A DNA stretch of 64,000 nucleotides. Origin: an uncultured Acetatifactor sp. GTDB lineage: Bacteria > Bacillota > Clostridia > Lachnospirales > Lachnospiraceae. A program made the translations under genes and the position numbers. Location: the NCBI GenBank assembly GCA_934433135.1, contig CAKRZO010000001.1, positions 331,706-395,705 on the forward strand, written 5' to 3'. The notes below the pieces were generated by a model. The model was not told where the DNA came from, did no database searches, and saw only the letters and a list, made by a program, of their open reading frames with translations. Positions within the stretch are counted from its first letter, which is position 1, and every line of letters starts with the position of its first letter. Below are positions 44,498-53,984 of the stretch, one piece after another.

Positions 44498-45475
44498 CTA
44501 AATCGATGGTACACTCAAAAGTTCTCCCACCCTCTTCAATATACTTGTGGCCTTTGCCGGAAACCTTCCTAAACCATCGGGTCCTACATTAAGCAAATAA
44601 TTGATTCCCCTCTCATTTAAGTGATTCTTCAGTCTAATAACCTCTTCAGCAGACTTCCAATTCTGATCCGAAGGCTTAAATCCCCAAGTATCATTTAAAG
44701 TAGCCGGGGTTTCAAACAACATGCCCGCCTTGTCATCATCCGGAATCTCATTGTCCTCTGCGGATTCATAATCACAAACACCATGGCCAATTCTAGAATT
44801 AATGAGGCATTCTGGCTGATAATGTTTCACCATCTCGTATAATTCTTTGCTACACTCCTCCGGAATGCCAATAGGGGTATCAAACCAAATCAGGCACAAA
44901 TCGCCATATTGAGTAAGGATTTCCTTCACTTGCGGCTTAATCTTTTCTTCGAAACATAACTTAAAGTCCTTTTTATCATTTTCTGGATAATCCCATTCAT
45001 TTCCCCAAGACATCACACCACAATTTAAGTGTGATGTAGGATGAAAACCAGCATGTGGATGTGCCCAATCCAACGCTTGAGAGTAATACAGACCAAACTT
45101 CATATTGTGCTTATAGCAGGCCTCTGACAATTCTCCTACAATATCTCTCCCAAAAGGTGTGGCATCCACCACATTAAACTTACTTGCTTCTGACTTAAAC
45201 AATGCAAAGCCTTCATGGTGCTTGGCTGTCATAACAAAATAATTCATACCTGCATCCTTGGCTGTCTTTACCCATTCCTCAGCATTAAAGTATATAGGGT
45301 TAAAAATTCCTGCTAATTTATGATATTCATTGTTCGGAATACGGAAATAGGATTGCGCCCACTCGCCAATCTCATTCATACACCTTCCCTTCCATTCACC
45401 TCCCAACAGTGAATAAAGGCCAAAATGAATCATCATACCGAATTTTGCTTCTTTAAACCACTTTTTGTTATCCAT
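44498..45475 (-). CDS. GH29 alpha-L-fucosidase
   Basis: 325 residues, a short single-domain GH29 without signal peptide, hence cytoplasmic. Family motifs are FGMMIHFGLYSL (about 12-23), TAKHHEGFALF (83-93) and LCLIWFDTP, where Asp199 is the expected nucleophile; the C-terminus has GINYLLNVGPDGLGRFP. It removes alpha-linked fucose from imported oligosaccharides. Its ATG overlaps the end of the 1,158-residue gene upstream by eight bases, so the two are coupled. The region is AT-rich. Confidence 0.93.
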   Translation of the reverse strand: MDNKKWFKEAKFGMMIHFGLYSLLGGEWKGRCMNEIGEWAQSYFRIPNNEYHKLAGIFNPIYFNAEEWVKTAKDAGMNYFVMTAKHHEGFALFKSEASKFNVVDATPFGRDIVGELSEACYKHNMKFGLYYSQALDWAHPHAGFHPTSHLNCGVMSWGNEWDYPENDKKDFKLCFEEKIKPQVKEILTQYGDLCLIWFDTPIGIPEECSKELYEMVKHYQPECLINSRIGHGVCDYESAEDNEIPDDDKAGMLFETPATLNDTWGFKPSDQNWKSAEEVIRLKNHLNERGINYLLNVGPDGLGRFPAKATSILKRVGELLSVPSI

Positions 45476-48400
45476 AGATAGCTCCTCCTGTTAATAACTC
45501 AATAAACACCGATTCATGTTTCTTGACTTTAAATCTCAACTCCTTAATCACTCCATTTTTTCTTCCGCAAAGAACCTTTTTAGCGGATTTAATATCAACA
45601 ATATCCTCCATATTTAATTTTACAACAGCTTCTCTTATTTCGCTTTGTCTATTGTCAAAGGGAGTATAATCAATTGCAAGAAGAACTTTTTGCCCCTTCT
45701 CTGTTTCAAAAAGTGTAATACCTATATTCTCACCCTTTGCCAAATTTGAGGAAAGTCTTGATACTTCACTTTGGATTGCCTCCCTCGCCAGTATCCCAAC
45801 AAAATGATTGTAACCTGTAGGATTAAACTGTGACATATTACTGTTCCCTAACTTTAAAACATCTGTGTTAATAAGTAATGTTCTGTCGGTTTTCATTATT
45901 GCGGCATGTCCGTTTGCTTTCACTACTATGTCTGCACCACAAATTTTATACTCAAAACGAGCCTCCGTCGGAAGAATATGCTCTATTTCATTGTTGTATT
46001 CAACCGTGTCTATTTCTATAACGTCTTCGGATTTTTCTACGCAAAAAATATCCTCAAGGCCTTCAACATTTGAAAGAGCAATTAAATTAACCCCCTCATT
46101 GTAAAGACGTCTTATTTCAGAAACATACTCTTTCTCTACAATTTTTAGACCTGGAATCACCAATATATCACATTCCTTGGCACTAAGCTCAGGAAGAGTA
46201 TCAAATTTTAAGCCAAATCCGCATGGCAAACCGGCAGCACGACTACACTCCCAGATAAGACCACACCCATTTTCACTTTTATTGCTTATAACACAACGCT
46301 TTCTCTCCTCCGATACCATAGGGAATTCATAGCTTGTGTCCTCCTCGTCAAATTCAGCAATAAAGGCAATAGACCTGAGCGGTCTTTCAGGCTTGTAATT
46401 TATAACATATCTCCAACTTTTAATTAGTTCATTCATTAGTTCTGATTTGTAATCCGGACGATGGAAGCCATAGGTATCCCAATAGTGAAAGCCGTCCTTT
46501 AATTTGTATGCGGTGTTAAAAACATATTCAAATGCGTGTGTTGACAAATCAAAGGCATCAACACTGTATTTGCCCATGGGGGGATGTGCAAATTTAACCG
46601 CACCGTCAATACATCCGCCCACACCTCCTTTGTATTGCTCGGGATAGAGAACCACATCGGGACAATGCAGCAAAATAGTCATTGCCGTGAAGGCTCCGCG
46701 ATATGTCTGATAAGAGCAAGAATAAGGATAATCCTCGAAAACAGCAAAGCCCGTGTATATATCCTTTGAAAGCCTTTCGTCACAGGGAAGTCCATAGCTT
46801 GAAATCGACCGATATGACAGCGTGGGTGTAATATAAATGTTAATAGGCCCGTAAGCCACCCTTTTAATCAGCGGATTGTATTCTGAAAGCTCCTTGTTTT
46901 GCTTTACAAAGATTTCTGCAATGCTGTCATTTACATAATCAATCCATTTTTTTGCATAACTCTTCATAAGGGTTTCAAAACCCTCAAAGCTAAGAGAGCC
47001 TTCTTCGCTATATCCTGTTTTTTGGGAAATCTCGGAATTTTCTTCCATAAATTTATCTATAATATCCTTTTGAATTCCCGAACATATGCTTTCATAATTC
47101 CAATGATCCGCCCTAAAAGGCAAAATTGATCCCGCACTTAATGGATGAAAATTCTGCGACTGCTTAACTCCATAAAAAATATAATCAGCATTTTCCTTTA
47201 TTTCGTTATACTCCTCCGACAGAAAATTCCTGCAGGTGCGCGGAGCGAGCCAGCAAAACCACTTTCTTTTAAGTATGTGTGCAGTCACCCAGTCTCGTCT
47301 TTTCATTGACTCAATCGGAGTGGACATAACACAGGAAATATAATGTTCAACATCGCATCCCTGCTTCGGATTCCATGGGTCAAAAGAATTTCTTTGAAGC
47401 CATTTATGTTCATTGTTCATTGAAAAAATAAAGGGAAGACCGCTTGCCTCCATTGGAGAAACGTTGGAATTTAACGAAAAAACCTCAAAGGTGCTGATAT
47501 AGCGTTCTATTACCTCGCCGCCATAGAACACTTTAAATTCCACCTTATAAACTCCTATTTCCATATTGGAGAACTCCGCCTCAAATTTCATGCGCTGGTA
47601 TCCATTCTTCCATGCACTTACACATTTGTTCGCATCTGTCTCTGAAATTATTTCAGTTTCATATACGTCAAGCACATACGTTCTTGCTTTTATAAATTCA
47701 GGAGCAATCCGCGTTTTAAAATCAAGAGTAAACTTTATTTTTTCGTTTTTCTCAAAGTAATGATTGTTTTCAAAATGGCGGATAACCTCCTCATACTTAT
47801 AGGTATCTTGAGGTATTAGTCCTGTAATATGCTTGTCTTTGGGAGAAAGTATATCACCAATATTGCTGCCGTCTATGGGAGCGCCACTGTATGTCATTTC
47901 TCCCTCTCTATTGAAGCGGAATTCTCCCCCTCCCGTTTGGGACGCATAGCCTGTGCATAACAAATTTTTGTATCCAAATATAAATTCCACATCCTCCGGT
48001 AAGACTTTCATATTTAGCTTGTAACAAACTTCGACGGGAATCTCTGTGTCATTAAAGTAAGGCTTTAAGCATTCCCAAAATATGTTAGGATCTACAAAAC
48101 CCATGACACCATTATAAATATTAAAGATAACGTCACCGATTTCATGGCCTGAAATTCCCATGTAGGGATTTTCCATAAAATCCCTTTCAACTACATATTG
48201 TCCCGGTCGATCCTCTCTGTTTTGCTTACGTGTTTTTGTGCCGCCGTCAAGCTGCGCATTAAAATATAACTCATTTTCTATTTCGAAAACACCATATGTA
48301 AATTTATAAGGAATATCACCGCCGTTTACGCAAGGAATCAGTACCTCTCTCCTAGGTACTATTTCTATTTGCTCGTAATTTTCATCTGTTTTAAAAGAAA

Positions 48401-48944
48401 TTTCTTTTAATATGAGTTCTCCGATAAAATTAGCACGCTCTATCGCAAGGCGCCCCTTTTCCGCCTTGTATTCAAAATGAGCTTCTGCATCGTTTATAAC
48501 GCATAGCAAGGAATTTTCGCCAATTGTTAGCCTAAGCTTTAAAAAGCCTTCATCATTAACACCGACTCCTTCAAGCTTTTTACTGTCTGTAACAGTGAAT
48601 ACTTCCTTGTCAACCCCTACAAGACTTACATAAGGGCAGTTTTTTTTCAAATCGCAGGTAATTTTAAGTGCCATACCACATCTACTTTGAGGATTATATT
48701 GAAGAATTATATAAAACTCAGGATTAAATTCCTGCGGAAAGGTCACTTTAAAAAGAGCCTCAAATTCTCCGGTTGAGAAAAGGGGGGTATTAAGTATAAA
48801 ACGATTACCCACAGATTTAAGCGAAAAGCCATCATCATCAATTCCAATATGAAGATTTTCAGTTTCAGTGTGCCTTTCAATGCAGAATGAATATGGCATT
48901 TGATTTTCATTAAAACTTTTAAAATTATCTTTTATTTTAAACAT
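45468..48944 (-). CDS. large uncharacterised protein, probable novel glycoside hydrolase
   Basis: 1,158 residues from MFKIKDNFKSF (AAGGAGA before the ATG), no signal peptide or membrane helix. I do not recognise the family. Visible parts: an N-terminal beta-sandwich resembling LamG-type domains (about 1-200), a beta-rich middle, a long central segment with many Trp/Tyr/His (about 520-860) that could be a TIM barrel, then an alpha/beta segment (CDILVIPGLKIVEKEYVSEI) like the glutamine-amidotransferase-like domain of GH42 galactosidases, and a C-terminal beta domain. The GH42-like order and placement among GH29, GH20 and GH88 genes suggest a glycosidase; catalytic residues not assigned. Confidence 0.6.
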   Translation of the reverse strand: MFKIKDNFKSFNENQMPYSFCIERHTETENLHIGIDDDGFSLKSVGNRFILNTPLFSTGEFEALFKVTFPQEFNPEFYIILQYNPQSRCGMALKITCDLKKNCPYVSLVGVDKEVFTVTDSKKLEGVGVNDEGFLKLRLTIGENSLLCVINDAEAHFEYKAEKGRLAIERANFIGELILKEISFKTDENYEQIEIVPRREVLIPCVNGGDIPYKFTYGVFEIENELYFNAQLDGGTKTRKQNREDRPGQYVVERDFMENPYMGISGHEIGDVIFNIYNGVMGFVDPNIFWECLKPYFNDTEIPVEVCYKLNMKVLPEDVEFIFGYKNLLCTGYASQTGGGEFRFNREGEMTYSGAPIDGSNIGDILSPKDKHITGLIPQDTYKYEEVIRHFENNHYFEKNEKIKFTLDFKTRIAPEFIKARTYVLDVYETEIISETDANKCVSAWKNGYQRMKFEAEFSNMEIGVYKVEFKVFYGGEVIERYISTFEVFSLNSNVSPMEASGLPFIFSMNNEHKWLQRNSFDPWNPKQGCDVEHYISCVMSTPIESMKRRDWVTAHILKRKWFCWLAPRTCRNFLSEEYNEIKENADYIFYGVKQSQNFHPLSAGSILPFRADHWNYESICSGIQKDIIDKFMEENSEISQKTGYSEEGSLSFEGFETLMKSYAKKWIDYVNDSIAEIFVKQNKELSEYNPLIKRVAYGPINIYITPTLSYRSISSYGLPCDERLSKDIYTGFAVFEDYPYSCSYQTYRGAFTAMTILLHCPDVVLYPEQYKGGVGGCIDGAVKFAHPPMGKYSVDAFDLSTHAFEYVFNTAYKLKDGFHYWDTYGFHRPDYKSELMNELIKSWRYVINYKPERPLRSIAFIAEFDEEDTSYEFPMVSEERKRCVISNKSENGCGLIWECSRAAGLPCGFGLKFDTLPELSAKECDILVIPGLKIVEKEYVSEIRRLYNEGVNLIALSNVEGLEDIFCVEKSEDVIEIDTVEYNNEIEHILPTEARFEYKICGADIVVKANGHAAIMKTDRTLLINTDVLKLGNSNMSQFNPTGYNHFVGILAREAIQSEVSRLSSNLAKGENIGITLFETEKGQKVLLAIDYTPFDNRQSEIREAVVKLNMEDIVDIKSAKKVLCGRKNGVIKELRFKVKKHESVFIELLTGGAIYG

Positions 48945-49013
48945 AATGCGTTTTCTCCTTTCCACCCACAAAATTAATTATGTATAGGGTTATCGTGGAC
49001 AGATAATCCTATA

Positions 49014-50876
49014 CTATACCGATTTTATATAGCGGGTGTATAAATTAAATTCCGCCCCCATAGTTTTTATAAACTCAATTCTTTCAATTTTATCCAAGGG
49101 GCGAGGATTCTCGAATATGGTTTTATACCAAAGCCCATCTTTTTCCCAGACGGGAAGACATGCTCCGATACACTCAGAGTACATTCCTACATTTCCCTCT
49201 GAAAAATCAACTTGCTCGCCGTCCGCCTTTGCCGCCTTTATACTACTGATATTATATCCGAACACAACCTGAAGATTCGCTTCTTCACCGCTTGCATATG
49301 TGACTTTATAATATCCCAACTTCCAATCCTTTTCGTAAATAAACACACCATCGTAAAACGGATAACTCTTTTTCTTAAAAAGATCGGTGGTATGAACTAC
49401 TTCTATTACGGACTTTCCTTCAAATGTTTTGCAATTTGCCCTATATAGCTCTGCTTCTGTTTTTTTAAGCACATAGCTTTTTAAATTGCCGTCGTACTTA
49501 TTGTTCCAAAATGCCCATGCTGTAAACGCAAGACTTAAATTCTGACAGTTTCTCTGCATATACACATCACGGAAAGAACCCCAGTTTGAAACAAAGCCTC
49601 CGATGCAACCCCTGCCCATATTCATTCTTTCTCTGTAATCTGTGTGATTCATGGCATTATAATTCCCATATATCATAGGAAATTTATAATTATGATATAT
49701 CATTTCCTCATCGGCGGAAATAATACTCCAATACCAATTAATCATTGTAATGTCATTTGGGATTTTATCAACACAGGTGTAAAGCGGCGGCACATCATGC
49801 TCACTATCACCTGCTCCACCGGCACCGCTCCCATCTGGGCGATAATGATTTAGAATCTTTTCTCCCCACATCATAGTTTTTATTCCCTTTGATTTAAGAT
49901 ACGTATATATCTTTTTTATATCATCCGCGTACAAATCGGCAGGGTCTTTTCCTTTGCAGAGAGGACATTTTGCGCTGGTGTAATACTCGTCATGCCCGAT
50001 ATTCATATACTCGGGTTCAAACACATCACAAACCTCGTCTATAATATCAAACAAAATTTCATACGTCCGAGGATTTGACGGACAATATGTATCCGGATAT
50101 TCATCCTCTACCCTCTCATTTATCTCGCGATAAGCTCTTACAATATAGTCTGAATGTGAAAGTGAGGGAACCTCGGGGATAACATCTATCTCTCTTTCCT
50201 TGCACTTATCAATTATACATTTCATCTCTTCCTGACTTATATAACCGCCTGCTCCATTTTCAATAGAAAGAGAATTTTTTCCCCATGAGTATTTATACTG
50301 GATAGCCTGTGAAAGCCCCGGAACTTTTTTAACATTTGTGGCATATTCCTGCCATTCCTCGTTTATTTTGGGATGCTTTTTATATTCCATTGCTCCGCCC
50401 ACTTCAATCATAAGTGTGTTATACTTATAGTAAATAAATTTATCCAGCGTTTTATCAAAGTCCTCAAATTCCTCCCTTCCGGGAGTAAAAATTTTGTAGC
50501 CGCGCAGAGTTTTATCGGGAGCATCGTATATAAGCCCTTCACTAAGCTCTCCATAATCCTGGAGCTGCAAAAGTGTTGCCAAGGCATAAATAATTCCCCG
50601 TCGACTATTACCAAAAATCTTAGTTTCCTCACCGATTATTAGAGCATAGGATTCATTGCAGAGAGATTTTGCACATTCCTCCCGATTTTTTATTTCATCG
50701 GGTATGCCATAAATTACCTCAACACTCCGACATTTGATTTCCCCATCCTTTGCCGCTTTACGTATCTTATCAAAATATTCAGGAATAAATCCTTCCTCAT
50801 CACAAATGAGCCTAGTATCCCAATCAATTGCAACACTGTTCTTTCCCATTATTTTAATTCGCGGTTCAAAAAACAT
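49014..50876 (-). CDS. GH20-family beta-N-acetylhexosaminidase-like enzyme
   Basis: 620 residues, no signal peptide. An N-terminal GH20b-like alpha/beta domain (to about 115) with IFGNSRRGIIYALATLLQL, then a TIM barrel starting at TLRGYKIFTPGREEF. The catalytic Asp-Glu pair of GH20 is present as Asp296-Glu297 in MNIGHDEYY. A Cys pair follows (CPLCKGK). The C-terminal 150 residues form an extra beta domain. It would remove terminal GlcNAc or GalNAc from imported oligosaccharides. It lies 15 bases behind the GH88 gene and 69 upstream of the large unknown protein. Confidence 0.88.
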   Translation of the reverse strand: MFFEPRIKIMGKNSVAIDWDTRLICDEEGFIPEYFDKIRKAAKDGEIKCRSVEVIYGIPDEIKNREECAKSLCNESYALIIGEETKIFGNSRRGIIYALATLLQLQDYGELSEGLIYDAPDKTLRGYKIFTPGREEFEDFDKTLDKFIYYKYNTLMIEVGGAMEYKKHPKINEEWQEYATNVKKVPGLSQAIQYKYSWGKNSLSIENGAGGYISQEEMKCIIDKCKEREIDVIPEVPSLSHSDYIVRAYREINERVEDEYPDTYCPSNPRTYEILFDIIDEVCDVFEPEYMNIGHDEYYTSAKCPLCKGKDPADLYADDIKKIYTYLKSKGIKTMMWGEKILNHYRPDGSGAGGAGDSEHDVPPLYTCVDKIPNDITMINWYWSIISADEEMIYHNYKFPMIYGNYNAMNHTDYRERMNMGRGCIGGFVSNWGSFRDVYMQRNCQNLSLAFTAWAFWNNKYDGNLKSYVLKKTEAELYRANCKTFEGKSVIEVVHTTDLFKKKSYPFYDGVFIYEKDWKLGYYKVTYASGEEANLQVVFGYNISSIKAAKADGEQVDFSEGNVGMYSECIGACLPVWEKDGLWYKTIFENPRPLDKIERIEFIKTMGAEFNLYTRYIKSV

Positions 50877-50891
50877 ATCATCACTCCATTT

Positions 50892-52049
50892 CTACCAATA
50901 ACAATTCCAGTCAAGTAAAAGTCTTGCTAAAATTTCCATGTAATAATAATCCGCATAACTGCCAATTGCGTCCACTGCTTCATCATGTGGCTTGCTTCCG
51001 GTTACCCTGAGCACCATACCGTCCGTAGCATCTCCAGGTTTTGATGCAAGTGAATCAATGATTTCATGCAACATTTTTGCAGCTATCTGCTCATAACGAA
51101 GCACATCTTCATCTTCAGGACAAATTTTCAGCATCTCAAGAACACCGCAGATAAAGATCAGTGCCGCTGAGCTGTCACGAGGCTCATCACCTTCCGTAAA
51201 TACAAAATCCCAATATGGTATCAGGTCCTTCGGCAGATGATTCACAAAATAGTTTGTAACACTTTTAAATGCCTTCAGGCTTTCTTGATTACCTGTTTCC
51301 GCATAATTTAAAGCAAATCCATATACACCCCACGCCTGACCTCTGGACCAGGCAGAATCATCTGCGAATCCCTGACCCGTTTTGCCACACAAAGGTTTTC
51401 CTGTATCCACATCGAAGAAAAACTTATGATAAGTTGAGCCGTCCGCACGGATAACAGTATTTCTTGTAGTGTTCACATGTTTATCTGCAATATCTTTATA
51501 ATATTCCTTACCTGTTTCTTGATATGCCCAGTACAAAAGTGGTACATTTAACATACAATCAATAATATAAAAATACCCCTCCTGACTCCGATTCTTCATA
51601 TCACCCCAAGCTTTAATAAACTCTCCTTTTTTCTCAAATCTGCCTGCAAGATAATCTGCTGCCATGATGCCGGCTCTTCTGCAAGTCTCATCCCCCGTAA
51701 TCTTATAAGCCGCAACACAGGTCGGCGAATAGAGAAATCCCAGATCGTGATGATTGAGATACAACTCCTTTTCGATACGGACCACAAAGCTTCTCATTAA
51801 CCTTTTGGCATGCTTTTTATATTTCTCATTACCGGTAAGCTCATACGCCAACCATATTGTTCCCGGCCAAAAACCTGTAGCCCATGTATTGTTTTCAATG
51901 ATTCCATACCGACTGTTAGTAATCACCTCTGACGGAAAACAAAATCCCAATTTTTCCATATTGCTGTCCACTCTATATAGCGCATTTTCAAGAGCCTTCT
52001 GCAACTTTTCTTTAGATGGCCATAAATCCTTGTTCATCTCCATTTTCAT
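50892..52049 (-). CDS. GH88 unsaturated glucuronyl hydrolase
   Basis: 385 residues from MKMEMNKDLWPSK, with AGAGGAAA upstream; an ATG eight codons earlier overlaps that site. The (alpha/alpha)6 barrel has TWATGFWPGTIWLAYE and the two catalytic Asp expected for GH88, Asp102 in HHDLGFLYSP and Asp164 in IIDCMLNVPLLYWA, 62 apart as in characterised enzymes; DDSAWSRGQAWGVYGF is another hallmark. It removes the 4,5-unsaturated uronic acid left by polysaccharide lyases, so the imported glycan contains uronic acid and was cut by a lyase not seen here. Confidence 0.93.
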   Translation of the reverse strand: MKMEMNKDLWPSKEKLQKALENALYRVDSNMEKLGFCFPSEVITNSRYGIIENNTWATGFWPGTIWLAYELTGNEKYKKHAKRLMRSFVVRIEKELYLNHHDLGFLYSPTCVAAYKITGDETCRRAGIMAADYLAGRFEKKGEFIKAWGDMKNRSQEGYFYIIDCMLNVPLLYWAYQETGKEYYKDIADKHVNTTRNTVIRADGSTYHKFFFDVDTGKPLCGKTGQGFADDSAWSRGQAWGVYGFALNYAETGNQESLKAFKSVTNYFVNHLPKDLIPYWDFVFTEGDEPRDSSAALIFICGVLEMLKICPEDEDVLRYEQIAAKMLHEIIDSLASKPGDATDGMVLRVTGSKPHDEAVDAIGSYADYYYMEILARLLLDWNCYW

Positions 52050-52104
52050 GTCTATTTTCCTCTCATCAAACATATTTAGAAATCATGCACTTTTCAAAAG
52101 ACGA

Positions 52105-52980
52105 CTAACCCTTGACAGCACCGATCATAACACCCTTTGTGAAGTGTTTCTGCAAAAAAGGATATACACACATTACCGGCACCGTAGACACCACTATTGC
52201 TGCATATTTCATAGTCTCTGCATAGGCACTGAATTTGTCTCCTGACATTTCATTATTCTCACTGACAGAATTTGCAGTCAAAATACTTCGGATTATATTC
52301 TGCAACGGTAGCTTATCCATATCTTTAATATAAATAGAGGCATTAAACCAAGAATTCCAATGTCCTACAAAGTAATACAGAAGAAGTACTGCCAGTGTAG
52401 CCTTAATCAGCGGTGTAATTACCTTAAATAGAATCTGTAGATCATTTGCTCCGTCAACATAAGCTGACTCCTTTAAACTCTCCGGAATCCCTTCGATAGC
52501 TGTCTTACAGATAATCGCGTTGTAAACTGACATAGCTCCCGGAAGTATCAATGACCAGACAGTGTTATACAGTCCCAGACTTCTGATGTTTAACAATCCG
52601 GGAATCATTCCGCCTCCAAAAAACATGGTAAACATAATCATTCCACTAATTAACTTCTTCCAATACATATTTGTACAAGATAAAAAGTACCCACAAAACA
52701 ATGTCATCACAATATTAATCGGAAGGCCCAATCCCAAAACCAATAAAGTATTTTTAAAACCATTCAGAATATTTCTATTTGTAAAAACCAGGTTGTATGC
52801 GCCAAAATCAAATTTAGGAGGCCATAAAAGTAACCCTGTATTTCTCGCGATATCAGAGGAATCACAGAAGGACGCTACCAATACATACCAAACCGGATAT
52901 GCGCAGACAAAAACCAGCCCTGTCAGAATAATATAAATGACTCCATCAAATATCCAGTCTCCAACATTCTTTTTTTTCAT
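52105..52980 (-). CDS. carbohydrate ABC transporter permease, LplC/MalG type
   Basis: 291 residues with six membrane helices. The ATPase-contact EAA loop reads LKESAYVDGANDLQILFKVI (about 175-195), and the C-terminus VMIGAVKG is typical for LplC/YtcP-type permeases. With the LplB-type permease directly upstream it forms the membrane pore for complex oligosaccharides. No ATPase gene is in the cluster; a shared MsmK-type ATPase elsewhere is expected. Confidence 0.93.
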   Translation of the reverse strand: MKKKNVGDWIFDGVIYIILTGLVFVCAYPVWYVLVASFCDSSDIARNTGLLLWPPKFDFGAYNLVFTNRNILNGFKNTLLVLGLGLPINIVMTLFCGYFLSCTNMYWKKLISGMIMFTMFFGGGMIPGLLNIRSLGLYNTVWSLILPGAMSVYNAIICKTAIEGIPESLKESAYVDGANDLQILFKVITPLIKATLAVLLLYYFVGHWNSWFNASIYIKDMDKLPLQNIIRSILTANSVSENNEMSGDKFSAYAETMKYAAIVVSTVPVMCVYPFLQKHFTKGVMIGAVKG

Positions 52981-52994
52981 ATAATTCTTACCTC

Positions 52995-53915
52995 CTAAAA
53001 TAATCCGCTCTGTCCTACTCTTTTGCTAATCTTATTTGCAGACACCAAAAGGATAATATTGATAATCGAGTTAAAGAAGCCAAGTGCCGCCGAAAAACTG
53101 AAACTACCATCAATAATACCTTTTCTGTAAACATAAGTGGATAATACATCAGCCACCTCATATGTACTCGGCTGATATAACAACAAGATCTTCTCATAAC
53201 CAACACTCAGGAGACTTCCCATTCGCAAAATCAACAGCATTGACACTGTGGGCAGCAATCCAGGTAATGTAATGTTCACTATCTGAGCAAATCTTCCTGC
53301 GCCATCAATTCTTGCCGCCTCGTATTGTTCTTGCTCAATAGACGACAAAGCCGCCAGATATATAATAGAATCCCAACCAATATTCTGCCAGATTTCTGAA
53401 ATAATGTATATTGGATAAAAGAAATCTTTATTCATAAGTAGATTCTGACGCTCTCCGCCAAAGAATACTACAAGATCTGTTATAATACCATTGATCTGGC
53501 AAAAACTGGAAACCAGGCCGCACACCACTACACTTGCAATAAAATGAGGCAGATAAGTAACCGTCTGTACAGTTCTTTTAAACCCGCTTCTCTTTACTTC
53601 GTTTAGGATTAATGCAAGAAGTATAGGTGCCGGAAAGGCAAAAATAAGTGTCAACAGACTAATCACTAGCGTATTTCTGAAACTTCTTGCAAAATAGGGA
53701 TCTGCAAAAATACGTTTAAACTGTAGTAATCCCACAAACTCACTGTGGGCATATCCCAAATACGGCTTATAATTTTGAAAAGAGATAATCAGTCCGTACA
53801 TGGTTTTATAATGAAAAAGCAGCAGATAAATGATAATTGGTAGTATCAAAACATATTTCCATTTATTTTTGTTAAAGTCCCTAGCTACCATTGTCGCCCA
53901 TGATTTTTTGTTCAT
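52995..53915 (-). CDS. carbohydrate ABC transporter permease, LplB type
   Basis: 306 residues with six membrane helices; the first is YVLILPIIIYLLLFHYKTMY. The EAA loop reads EAARIDGAGRFAQIVNITLP. It lies between the binding-protein gene and the LplC-type permease (14 bases). LplB-type systems import di- and oligosaccharides, often from host or plant glycans with uronic acid. A strong hairpin separates it from the binding-protein gene, allowing lower expression than the lipoprotein. Confidence 0.93.
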   Translation of the reverse strand: MNKKSWATMVARDFNKNKWKYVLILPIIIYLLLFHYKTMYGLIISFQNYKPYLGYAHSEFVGLLQFKRIFADPYFARSFRNTLVISLLTLIFAFPAPILLALILNEVKRSGFKRTVQTVTYLPHFIASVVVCGLVSSFCQINGIITDLVVFFGGERQNLLMNKDFFYPIYIISEIWQNIGWDSIIYLAALSSIEQEQYEAARIDGAGRFAQIVNITLPGLLPTVSMLLILRMGSLLSVGYEKILLLYQPSTYEVADVLSTYVYRKGIIDGSFSFSAALGFFNSIINIILLVSANKISKRVGQSGLF

Positions 53916-53941
53916 AAAGTTCCGTCCTTTCTTTTTTTAAT

Positions 53942-53976
53942 AAAAGGTTGCAGGCTGTTAAAACCTGCAACCTTTT
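53942..53976 (-). terminator. intercistronic hairpin behind the binding-protein gene
   Basis: AAAAGGTTGCAGG (53942-53954) and CCTGCAACCTTTT (53964-53976) form a perfect 13-base stem just behind the stop at 53985. On the minus strand TTTTATT follows. Probably a partial terminator or mRNA-stabilising hairpin that raises binding-protein over permease levels. Confidence 0.7.
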
Positions 53977-53984
53977 ATTAAAAC

